From Planctomycetaceae bacterium (lineage in GTDB: Bacteria; Planctomycetota; Planctomycetia; Pirellulales; Thermoguttaceae), in assembly GCA_031274045.1 (NCBI GenBank), contig JAISQS010000248.1, positions 1 to 10,260 on the forward strand: DNA of 10,260 bases, written 5' to 3'. Numbering within the stretch: position 1 is the first letter of the stretch; each line of letters starts with the position of its first letter. Below are positions 1 through 7,176 of the stretch, in pieces. The position numbers and the translations under genes were made by a program. Below the pieces are notes generated by a model. That model had not been told where the DNA came from. It saw only the letters and a program-made list of their open reading frames with translations, and ran no database searches.

Positions 1-301
1 ACAAGAATCCATACACGTTTCCATTGCTTTTATCAGAATCATAAGCGATGAACAATTTTTTGTTATGAACTTTTTCTTGAAAAATAATGAAGATATGCGA
101 AGCGAAATCTTCGCAATTACATTCTGAATAGTCAGAAGTATGCGAGCGTAAATACCTCTTGGCTGCTTGGTGGATTCGCCCTTTACTGTCGTATCCCAAC
201 AACTCGGTGCAAATTTTGTCCCAAACCTCTTCCCAACCATTGTCGAGGTCTTTAATTTTTTGTAAGTCTTCTTCGGTTGGCAAGTATGAATCTTTTGGCA
301 T
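1..301 (-). CDS. Partial protein, possibly sigma-70 (ECF-like) N-terminal part
   Basis: An uninterrupted minus-strand frame begins at an ATG whose complement lies at 299-301 and runs off the left edge, giving 100 N-terminal residues starting MPKDSYLPTEEDLQKIKD. The visible part is soluble, with no signal peptide or membrane segment. Its middle has an amphipathic pattern with AAKRYLRSH, then ECNCEDFASHIFIIFQEKV and YDSDKSNGNVYGFL. This order loosely recalls region 2 of sigma-70 family factors, where an acidic residue pair, a '..a..iF..l....' helix and 'yd...g.v.gfL' follow one another. The resemblance is by eye only, and regions 3 and 4 lie outside the window. The ATG was chosen because it precedes the patterned region; the frame stays open about 110 nt further upstream, so a TTG start is possible. 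The gene is divergent from the helicase operon and is probably not part of it. Confidence 0.55.
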   Translation of the reverse strand, partial: MPKDSYLPTEEDLQKIKDLDNGWEEVWDKICTELLGYDSKGRIHQAAKRYLRSHTSDYSECNCEDFASHIFIIFQEKVHNKKLFIAYDSDKSNGNVYGFL

Positions 302-778
302 CGGATAATAAATTCTGAAAGTATTGGACAAAAAACGGGTAATAGTGAACGAAAAACAGGTAAGCTGAAAAGTTGAACGTGTCAACTGAAAGTTGAAACG
401 ACTTTGCTGATTTTAACAAAAACATTTTCGTCTGCCAGTACCATTCGTTATACCACACAATTTTTTTGAGAATACAAAATAAACGAAAGATAATTTCTAA
501 AAACTATTTTTAACGCGGAAGGCGCGGGAATACGGAAAGTGCGGAATATGAACTTCTGTCCCTTCCGCTTTGCTGCGTGTTTCGCGTTGAAAATAAATTT
601 GTTAGAAGTTGCCGAAAAGAGCTGATAGCAAAATTTATTTTTCATTCTCATTTTTGCGAACGTATAAAAAGTCTGAGGCAAAATTCTAATTTGTTTGTCA
701 GAGTTCTTCTTTGTGTTCCTTATGTAAGGTGTCGATAAATTGTAATTTTTATTTTTAATTTAACAAAAACCGAATTTT
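302..778. other. Divergent intergenic region, 477 nt
   Basis: This AT-rich stretch separates the minus-strand gene at the left edge from the plus-strand operon, so it should carry promoters for both. I see no convincing protein-coding frame. Local structure includes a 6-bp stem with a 5-nt loop at 371-387 (AGTTGA/TCAACT), the GC-rich island at 511-588, an A/T-rich inverted repeat (589-601 with 629-643) and a 5-bp-arm palindrome CCTTATGTAAGG at 718-729. A weak sigma-70-like pair, TTGTGT at 711-716 and GATAAA at 734-739 with a 17-nt spacer, could drive the operon. It matches consensus poorly and is only a suggestion. Confidence 0.6.
511..588. repeat. GC-rich nested inverted repeat in AT-rich spacer
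   Basis: Two nested perfect inverted repeats are visible: AACGCG at 511-516 with CGCGTT at 583-588, and GCGGAAGG at 514-521 with CCTTCCGC at 561-568. The block is clearly richer in GC than its surroundings. Read on the minus strand it begins with an 'aacgcgaaacacgcagc' run. That resembles degenerate 'aacgcgaagacgcgaag'-type intergenic repeats I recall from environmental bacterial genomes. It may be a decayed dispersed repeat or a structured leader. No second copy exists in this window. Confidence 0.4.
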
Positions 779-826
779 ATGTATAACGATTTTGCTTCAC
801 AAATGTATAACGATGATTCTGCTTCA
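779..826 (+). repeat. Duplicated start region, two 24-nt units
   Basis: The first 16 codons consist of two similar units, each beginning with the identical ATGTATAACGAT (779-790 and 803-814) and continuing to a GCTTCA. At protein level they read MYND-FAS and MYNDDSAS. The duplication gives two in-frame ATG codons with the same downstream context, so the true start could be either. Neither has a purine-rich ribosome binding site. Confidence 0.6.
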
Positions 827-3800
827 ACTTCATCTGCTAAACTGTATCTTGATTTCAGCCGTTACGCCGATGGTTATACCGGACAAAACGGACGAGATTA
901 CGAATCTTTGCGCTCTCAATTACAAGCATTGCGTCGAAAATACGGAACAGAATTCTTTCCGAACTATAATGCGGACAAGGAAGATATTCTTGATTATTTT
1001 CAAGAACATTTTTTTCCTGATGGCTTCATGATGCCGCTGTTTGTGAGCAATCTTTCACTTAACAAATACTGTCGGTTACACGTTCGTCCGGCACAAATTT
1101 TGCCGCATATTGAAGACGAATTGCCGTCAGATTTGACGCTTATTTTGTCGTGTGGGTTTAATGGACTTTTCAAGTCTACAAACGGTCAGGTCGCTAATCC
1201 AATTCTTTACGTTGACAAAATTATCGATAGCACTCATTCTGAGAAACGTAATTTTGAAACAGAGATCAATGTACAAATAGTTACAGAAAGCGACTTGGCT
1301 CAACCTTGGACTCGTATTGATAATATTATCACTCAGAATTTTGTTGAGTCCCTTCCGCCGATCTCGCAACTCACAAAACAAAAATTAAAAGATTGGAATG
1401 ATTATCTGGATTGGAAAGAACGGTACGTGAAGTCACAACTCGTCGGCTTGCAATATATCAACGTAAAAATAATTGATGGTTATTTACAATTTCTCGTTGT
1501 TGCGGAATCGGAACAGGATTACCATAACAAGTCGCGTATTTTTCGCAACGATAATATTATGGCGTTTGATAAATCTTATTCGACGGATAAATGGAATTTT
1601 ACGTTCAACAAAAATTTTTCTGCAAAGGGCATCGAACTAGGCGATGTTGACATGAAAAATGTAAATAAAAAAGTTGAAAAAAATGACATTGCCGGAGAAT
1701 TGAAAAACGACATTCCATTCAAAGAACCTTATTTTGCCAAAGTCTGTTTTGCACTTAATGAGAATATGCAGAACGATTTCGATCCAAATAAGTCACAAAA
1801 ACTGTTAGGACATTTTCCACGACAAGGTTTTCTTGCTCCTTCAGCAATCGGCGATTTAGCATTAATAAGACGGCTTAAGTCTATGTTACGTAAATTGGAA
1901 GAACAATCGGGTTATGCGCCATTTCTTTCTTCATATTTGTTTGATATGACCCAAGCAAGACAACCAAAACGTTTGGTAGCGGTTACAGAATGGATGAGTC
2001 AAGATTTGAATGAAGATCAAAAAGAGGCGGTTCGCCGGATTGTTTCGGCTCCGGATATTGCGTTGTTACAAGGACCTCCCGGAACCGGTAAAACAACAGT
2101 GATTGCGGAATCAGTTTTTCAATTTCTCAAGCAAGGTAAAAGCGTTCTCGTTACGTCGCAGGCAAATCTTGCGGTGGACAATGCGTTAGAACGGTTGGCA
2201 AAAGACCCGTCTATTCGTGCAGTGCGGCTTGGCAAAAAAGGCGAAACGGAAAGTCCATATCATCAGAACAATGCTCTCGGAACATATTACAAATCAATTG
2301 CCGCAAATTGCCGCACGAAAACGCTGGATCGTTGGGATGAATTAGATAGACAAAATAATCGTTATGAAAAATGGCTCGATGATACAGGTCTTGTTTGGGC
2401 AGACATTGAAAATCTACAGCAACATCGTAACGATATTGAGAAGGAATTGAACCAATGCAAATCGGCAATCCAAAAAATCCGAGAGCAAGAACAGCAAGCG
2501 GAAAAAGAAAAGCAAATCCGCAATTCATTGATGTTCTTCGGTCAACTCTTGGACGGAAATACCGCCAATGAAACTATTGAATCAATCGAAGTTTTACCCT
2601 CAACAGCGTTGCAAACTTTTTTTGAAAATATTGTATTGCCGGTTATGAAATTGTGCAAAATTGGTATTCAACTTAATACCGATTGGCTGCAATTGGATTA
2701 TGGTACATTAGAATACCGTTCCGTGTGTGCTGTACAAATAATGAAGGCATGGTTGAACTTGCTCAAAGAAATACCGCAGTTAGAAGTCGAAAACGAACGT
2801 CTCAAAACGGCAACAAGAACAATTTTGTCACCGGAAATTACTAAAAAAATTGATGCTCTTGAACAACATAAAAGTGAATTGGAAGACAATTTGACACAAG
2901 ATAATCTTGCCGAATTTAAGCGGATCAAAGAAGAAATTAAAGCAATCAAGCAAAAAAATAACGCGAATATTGATACGGAATTTTTTAAACGTGTTTTCAA
3001 TTACAACGAAGCGTGGAAACCTTTTGTTCTTCCGCCCGTCCAACCAAACATATTACGCTCAATTATTTCGTCTATTACATCAACGAGACCAAATAGTACA
3101 ACAGAAATACAACAAAAGGATTTGATGCAGACCGCAATTAACACTATCAAAGAAGTTCATCAGCAAGTTGAGATAGGATTAAAAAATGTCCGCTGCGATA
3201 TTGACCGTTTTTTGTGCCAGCCTGTTTCAGAAAATAATTGCGCAACGTTAATTCAAGAGGAAGCACGGAAATGCCAAGTCCAAACACAGAAACTTGCCGA
3301 AGTCAATTTACAGATTCGTGATAAGCAGGCAATACTTTTACCGATGATGAACGAAGAAGGAACATATACAAGCACTGCGGATTTTCCGGTGTTGCGTCAA
3401 CGTATTGCAAAACTTTTTGCGGATACTCAATCGCAAATCGAAAATCAAAAAGCGATTCGTACTGAGTGGCAAGATATTGTCAAAGATTGGGTAACTGATT
3501 TGGAAAATGAAAAAACTTCAAGACAGGATAACGATGGATATTCCAAGAAAGCGTTTATTGAGTCCTGCAATGTTATTGGTGTAACTTGTACTGAAAACGT
3601 GTGGACGTTAACGGATGCCGGGCATGTACGGTTTGATGTTGCGATTATTGACGAAGTGAGTAAAGCGACACCGCCGGAATTTTTAATGCCGATGTCGTTA
3701 GCGAAAACAACAATTCTTGTCGGTGATCATCGGCAACTCCCGCCCTTGTTCAAAGAAAAAAACGGAAACAATTATTCGGATAGTAATTCTTTTGAAGAAG

Positions 3801-4819
3801 TCCTTGCAGAAGCAGAAGAGTTGCAAGATAGCGAATCTCAAAACAATCAACTCACGCCGGAAAATTTTCAACGGTTTGAAAAAATGGTTACAGCATCGTT
3901 GTTCAAAGAACATTTTGAAAACGCACCCGAATCACTCAAAGTTTATCTTTGGACTCAATACCGAATGCACCCCGATATTATGAATGTTGTCAACCGTTTT
4001 TATGACAACCGGCTGCAATGCGGTTTGACATCCGACAAAGTGAGCGTCAGTCGCCAGCATCTATTAACGTTAAAAAATTCGCAGAATCAGATTTATTTGA
4101 CTCCCAAACAACACGCTGTTTGGATCGATTCAGAAAAAGACCCGTTTGGCAGACCATATTTTGAAACTAAAAAAGGAAACGGTAAAACGAATCATTTGGA
4201 AGCATTGCTTATCGCAAAAATGATTTGCGATATGGAACTTGCTTATCGACAACAAGGGTATGGAAAATCTAAACCCAAAAAACAGATTGCCGTAATTTCA
4301 TTTTATGGTAAGCAACTTGCAGAAATTCGTAATGCAATTAATACGACAAAAAAACAGATGAAGATCAACGAGTTCGCAGCTATTGCGGTCAAAATCAATA
4401 CAGTGGATCGATTTCAAGGACAAGAAAGTCCGATTGTGTTTGTCAGTATGGTACGGCATCCGCAATGGAAATTATCAGCAAGAGCAAACACGGCACAATA
4501 CGAACGAATCAATGTTGCGTTTTCGCGGGCGCAGGAATTACTGGTGATTGTTGGTTCGGCAAAGACGTTTTTGGAATATCCTGTCGAATTGCCAAACTTA
4601 AATAAGCCGGGTAAAACGAAAATCGATGTGTATAAACAAATTATTGATGAGATCCGTTTTAAAGGCAGTTTCCGTGTTGCAAACGAGGTAATAAGAAGTA
4701 ACGAATGGCAACAGTTGCACACGCAATCGGCTCGTCAATCAACAGGGCAATCATTCCAGCCGCAATCCAAAAGATATTTCTCGCTTCACTCTAACCCTCA
4801 ACAAACTTACTCAAAATGA
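779..4819 (+). CDS. Superfamily 1 helicase, Upf1/DNA2/NAM7-like, with long insert
   Basis: This is an ATP-dependent nucleic-acid helicase or translocase, probably cytoplasmic. The core motifs are all present in order: a Q-motif-like LNEDQ at residues 410-414; Walker A GPPGTGKT at 432-439; Walker B IIDEVSKATPPEF with D958-E959; motif III GDHRQLPP at 982-989; motif IV QYRMHP at 1060-1065; motif V VDRFQGQE at 1209-1216; and motif VI RINVAFSR ending at R1250. These match the AAA_11/AAA_12 pair of Upf1-like SF1B helicases, so it is probably active. Two things are unusual. The segment between Walker A and B spans about 520 residues and contains charged, Gln/Glu/Lys-rich stretches (roughly 540-590 and 690-760) typical of coiled coil. 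About 400 unrecognised residues precede the core. The last 70 residues are Gln/Ser-rich and probably disordered. No Shine-Dalgarno site precedes ATG 779, and a second in-frame ATG lies at 803. The stop overlaps the next start as ATGA, so gene 2 is probably translationally coupled. The helicase family is sure; the biological role is not. Confidence 0.95.
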   Translation: MYNDFASQMYNDDSASTSSAKLYLDFSRYADGYTGQNGRDYESLRSQLQALRRKYGTEFFPNYNADKEDILDYFQEHFFPDGFMMPLFVSNLSLNKYCRLHVRPAQILPHIEDELPSDLTLILSCGFNGLFKSTNGQVANPILYVDKIIDSTHSEKRNFETEINVQIVTESDLAQPWTRIDNIITQNFVESLPPISQLTKQKLKDWNDYLDWKERYVKSQLVGLQYINVKIIDGYLQFLVVAESEQDYHNKSRIFRNDNIMAFDKSYSTDKWNFTFNKNFSAKGIELGDVDMKNVNKKVEKNDIAGELKNDIPFKEPYFAKVCFALNENMQNDFDPNKSQKLLGHFPRQGFLAPSAIGDLALIRRLKSMLRKLEEQSGYAPFLSSYLFDMTQARQPKRLVAVTEWMSQDLNEDQKEAVRRIVSAPDIALLQGPPGTGKTTVIAESVFQFLKQGKSVLVTSQANLAVDNALERLAKDPSIRAVRLGKKGETESPYHQNNALGTYYKSIAANCRTKTLDRWDELDRQNNRYEKWLDDTGLVWADIENLQQHRNDIEKELNQCKSAIQKIREQEQQAEKEKQIRNSLMFFGQLLDGNTANETIESIEVLPSTALQTFFENIVLPVMKLCKIGIQLNTDWLQLDYGTLEYRSVCAVQIMKAWLNLLKEIPQLEVENERLKTATRTILSPEITKKIDALEQHKSELEDNLTQDNLAEFKRIKEEIKAIKQKNNANIDTEFFKRVFNYNEAWKPFVLPPVQPNILRSIISSITSTRPNSTTEIQQKDLMQTAINTIKEVHQQVEIGLKNVRCDIDRFLCQPVSENNCATLIQEEARKCQVQTQKLAEVNLQIRDKQAILLPMMNEEGTYTSTADFPVLRQRIAKLFADTQSQIENQKAIRTEWQDIVKDWVTDLENEKTSRQDNDGYSKKAFIESCNVIGVTCTENVWTLTDAGHVRFDVAIIDEVSKATPPEFLMPMSLAKTTILVGDHRQLPPLFKEKNGNNYSDSNSFEEVLAEAEELQDSESQNNQLTPENFQRFEKMVTASLFKEHFENAPESLKVYLWTQYRMHPDIMNVVNRFYDNRLQCGLTSDKVSVSRQHLLTLKNSQNQIYLTPKQHAVWIDSEKDPFGRPYFETKKGNGKTNHLEALLIAKMICDMELAYRQQGYGKSKPKKQIAVISFYGKQLAEIRNAINTTKKQMKINEFAAIAVKINTVDRFQGQESPIVFVSMVRHPQWKLSARANTAQYERINVAFSRAQELLVIVGSAKTFLEYPVELPNLNKPGKTKIDVYKQIIDEIRFKGSFRVANEVIRSNEWQQLHTQSARQSTGQSFQPQSKRYFSLHSNPQQTYSK

Positions 4820-5745
4820 TATTGATCAATAATTTACAAATTGGTTTTCCGATCCTGTTTTTTGGTGACGTGCAGGTTCAATATACCGCTCCGTGTATTC
4901 CGACTGCCTTTGAGAAAACACTTATCAAAATATGTAATAAGTTTTCACAAGACGATGGATACGGCGGAGTACCTGTTAAACGTTTATTTAACGATATTCT
5001 CGGTGCGCCCGATTGTGACGCAATGCTCAAACAGACAATTGATGAATTAAACGCCATCAATGCTATTCGTTGTTTCAAGAATACGGACGAGTTGGACATG
5101 ATTTTGTTACGTGATTTAACATTAACAGAACGTGGACAACGTTTGCAAAAAGATGGAATTCTTCAAGGTGTTGCGCGGACGCGTCAAATGGAATTTTATT
5201 TTGACCCGATTACAAAAGAATTGCAAACCAAATTATTCGGTACGAGAACAAAACCAAAATATGCCGTTGACGAAACCTATTTTATGGAGCAATTTCCTGA
5301 ACAACAAATACGGGAATATTTGGAACAACAAAAACAAAACGACAACGATTCACAACTCACACTGAAAACAGTGATTGATTCGGTTACAAACAATAACAAT
5401 CTTGATGTTTGTTGGAATTGTGTTTTGGCAGAGGTTGAATTGCAAAAAGGACAGTTAAATTTTTCTGTCAGAAATGCAGAATACAGCACTTATATTAACA
5501 GCATGGCAGCGGAAACTGTTTTTGAAATGTTTTTAGCAAAAACTTTTTCGTTGAGATCAATGACATCTCTGAACATGGAAATCGCAATGTTGCCAAGTGA
5601 AGAATTTGAAAAGTTACAAGAGTCCGAATGGAAACCTGCGGGACAAGTTCAAAATTTGAGCCAAGAAAATTTGCGAAGAGTTCTTGTACGGTTTTCACAT
5701 ACAGAGTTGGAGTTAATAATTGCCCTTAACAATACAGAGGAATAA
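4816..5745 (+). CDS. Unrecognised protein with winged-helix-like N-terminal part
   Basis: I do not recognise this 309-residue protein. Residues about 31-110 look like a winged helix-turn-helix: helix (AFEKTLIKICNKF), a short loop, helix (VPVKRLFNDIL), a longer recognition-like helix (DAMLKQTIDELNAINAI) and a wing-like strand pair ending LLRDLTLTERGQRL. Residues 125-136 give a striking MEFYFDPITKEL. A polar Gln/Asn-rich linker (about 160-185) separates this from a C-terminal part with mixed alpha/beta character. The hydrophobic run near residues 7-16 is too short for a membrane anchor and is probably a beta strand. The start overlaps the helicase stop in an ATGA junction without its own Shine-Dalgarno site, which argues for coupled translation and a shared complex. 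DNA or RNA binding is inferred from the fold pattern only; no catalytic motif was seen. Confidence 0.9.
   Translation: MILINNLQIGFPILFFGDVQVQYTAPCIPTAFEKTLIKICNKFSQDDGYGGVPVKRLFNDILGAPDCDAMLKQTIDELNAINAIRCFKNTDELDMILLRDLTLTERGQRLQKDGILQGVARTRQMEFYFDPITKELQTKLFGTRTKPKYAVDETYFMEQFPEQQIREYLEQQKQNDNDSQLTLKTVIDSVTNNNNLDVCWNCVLAEVELQKGQLNFSVRNAEYSTYINSMAAETVFEMFLAKTFSLRSMTSLNMEIAMLPSEEFEKLQESEWKPAGQVQNLSQENLRRVLVRFSHTELELIIALNNTEE
5736..5741 (+). promoter_or_regulatory. Shine-Dalgarno site of the coiled-coil gene
   Basis: AGAGGA lies at the very end of the preceding gene, 6 nt before the ATG at 5748. It supports that start and shows that this host uses anti-Shine-Dalgarno pairing, although the helicase and the fourth gene lack such a site. 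Confidence 0.6.
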
Positions 5746-5747
5746 AA

Positions 5748-7055
5748 ATGAGTGAATTAGGAATTTTTGATTTTTTAGGTTTTGGTAACAATCCCAAACA
5801 TCAAGCGTATCTCGAACGTCAAGCCCGCCGCGAAGCGAATCATCACGCTTATCTTGAACGTCAAGCTCGCCGCGAAGCGAGTCACCGTGATTATCTTGAG
5901 CGGCAAGCCAAACGCGAAAGAAGGCAAGCTGCATGGGAAGCAAAACGTGAAGCGAATCGACAAGCGTTTTTTGAACGTGTTACAAATAATGTTGCTCGTT
6001 TGCGCGAACAGTACGAGCAACGTCTTGCCAATTTACAACAGCAAGGATTAGAACAATATTTGCCGAATGAATTTGCAAGTATTCGTGCGCAAATTGACGA
6101 ACTTGACATGTTGCTTCAAGATGATGATCCCGAATCCGCTCGCGATTTGAGTATGCAAATCGGACAAGAAATCAGTCAACTCAGTGCAATAGCAAGAGAA
6201 GCCAAAAGGGAGTTTGACATAAAAGAACAGCAAAGGCAACAAGAACTCGCCGCAATGAAACAGCAAGCAACAACGGAATTAGCACAATTCATACAATCAC
6301 AATTGAACGAAGTCAATGATCCGATTGAAAGAGATTTTGCGTTCAATGAATTGAAGAAAATCCGTAACGAATTTTTGGGACGCTCTGTGAATACAAAGGA
6401 ACTAAATGAGATCAAGATTGATGTTTTGCGGCGGGTTGAGACAATCCGAAAAAATGCCGCAGAACAAGCAACCGCATGGAAAGAACGTAAGCAAAAAGAA
6501 ACACAAAAAGAATCACAACAAGAATTCATTCAACAGATGAAACAAAATATCGAAACAGATCGGAATATAATTCCGGCTGACATTCAGAAAGTATTGGCGC
6601 AACTTGATGCGTTGAATCAATCGACCTTGACTAATGAGGAAATGCAAGCAAGTATTACGGAGACAACGGAAGCTGTTGACGAAGCGGTTGCTGATGAGAC
6701 GGTGCGGCGCGAAGTTGTCAAAGCGGTTTATGAATCGCTGAACAAAACAGGGTTTATTGTTACAAATCCAAAACGCGAACAAAACGGAAAAGACGAAGTC
6801 GTGATTCGGGCAACAAAACCAGCAGGATCGCAAGCACAGTTTAAGGTCACACTTGACGGACATCTCGAATACAAATTTGACAATTACGAAGGCTCCAAAT
6901 GTAAAACCGACATTAAGAATGTAACGGATTTGCTCCAAGACGTGTATGGAATTGAGTTGAGTCATAAACGGGTACTTTGGGAAAATCCCGATAAAATAGC
7001 AAAAAGTTCAAAAAACCTGCCGACAGACGGGAATGTATGGACAACCGAAAAATAA
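5748..7055 (+). CDS. Coiled-coil protein with N-terminal 14-residue repeats
   Basis: This 435-residue protein has three parts. After a hydrophobic start (ELGIFDFLGFG, residues 3-13) come three tandem 14-residue repeats of the type HQAYLERQARREAN at residues 18-59, followed by a degenerate fourth unit. Residues about 60-320 are almost entirely charged and Gln-rich with heptad-like spacing, which predicts long coiled coils. Residues 322 to about 418 form a compact alpha/beta domain: VVKAVYESLNKTGFIV, then alternating strands (DEVVIRAT, AQFKVTLDG, LEYKFDNYEG), a conserved-looking Cys385, a helix, and a WENPD motif at 411-415. There is no signal peptide. The short hydrophobic N-terminus is not a membrane helix but could be a docking peptide. 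The gene starts 2 nt after its upstream neighbour with a good Shine-Dalgarno site, so it is in the same operon. A scaffold or sensor role is inferred; I recognise no enzyme motif. Confidence 0.9.
   Translation: MSELGIFDFLGFGNNPKHQAYLERQARREANHHAYLERQARREASHRDYLERQAKRERRQAAWEAKREANRQAFFERVTNNVARLREQYEQRLANLQQQGLEQYLPNEFASIRAQIDELDMLLQDDDPESARDLSMQIGQEISQLSAIAREAKREFDIKEQQRQQELAAMKQQATTELAQFIQSQLNEVNDPIERDFAFNELKKIRNEFLGRSVNTKELNEIKIDVLRRVETIRKNAAEQATAWKERKQKETQKESQQEFIQQMKQNIETDRNIIPADIQKVLAQLDALNQSTLTNEEMQASITETTEAVDEAVADETVRREVVKAVYESLNKTGFIVTNPKREQNGKDEVVIRATKPAGSQAQFKVTLDGHLEYKFDNYEGSKCKTDIKNVTDLLQDVYGIELSHKRVLWENPDKIAKSSKNLPTDGNVWTTEK
5799..5924 (+). repeat. Three tandem 42-nt coding repeats
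   Basis: Units at 5799-5840, 5841-5882 and 5883-5924 encode HQAYLERQARREAN, HHAYLERQARREAS and HRDYLERQAKRERR. The first two are nearly identical at the DNA level and the third has diverged, as expected of tandem duplication within a helical, positively charged segment. A degenerate continuation (AAWEAKREANRQAFFERV) follows. Confidence 0.85.
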
Positions 7056-7071
7056 AATAGACAATTGCATT

Positions 7072-7176
7072 ATGCTCAGTTTGAACAAAACGGCAAATAC
7101 AATAAACCGTTCTTTAACCGTAACAATAATTTTAACCAACACAACAATAATTTTAACCAACACAAAAAAACTATGA
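7072..7176 (+). CDS. Possible 34-codon upstream ORF
   Basis: An ATG at 7072 opens a 34-residue frame, rich in Thr, Ile, Leu and Asn (with two copies of TIILTNT), that ends in a TGA at 7174-7176. The stop overlaps the ATG at 7173 in an ATGA arrangement, the same junction type as between genes 1 and 2. It has no Shine-Dalgarno site and its composition follows the 21-nt repeat. It could couple translation of the next gene, or it could be chance. I regard it as unproven. Confidence 0.2.
   Translation: MLSLNKTANTINRSLTVTIILTNTTIILTNTKKL
7122..7163 (+). repeat. Two perfect 21-nt tandem repeats before the DUF3800-like gene
   Basis: Units at 7122-7142 and 7143-7163 are identical and directly adjacent. 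They contain the core ATTTTAACCAACAC. The 21-nt unit is a multiple of three, so both the TTG-initiated frame (encoding NNNFNQH twice) and the overlapping small ORF stay open. It lies within the junction where the start of the next gene is uncertain. Confidence 0.8.

Noticed and set aside
448..681. 77-codon minus-strand open frame in the left spacer
   Set aside because: It reads through the GC-rich inverted repeat, has an Arg/Lys/Phe-rich composition without domain pattern and no ribosome binding site.
691..739. Definite sigma-70 or Bacteroidota-type promoter for the operon
   Set aside because: Candidate boxes match at only about half their positions, so I mention them in the spacer description but do not annotate a promoter.
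4837..4866. Signal peptide or membrane anchor at the start of the 309-residue protein
   Set aside because: The hydrophobic run is about 10 residues with no preceding basic residues, too short for either.
6513..6965. 150-codon minus-strand open frame opposite the coiled-coil gene
   Set aside because: It is rich in Cys, Phe and Arg, as expected from the complement of a Lys/Gln/Glu-rich gene, and lies wholly inside a convincing plus-strand gene.
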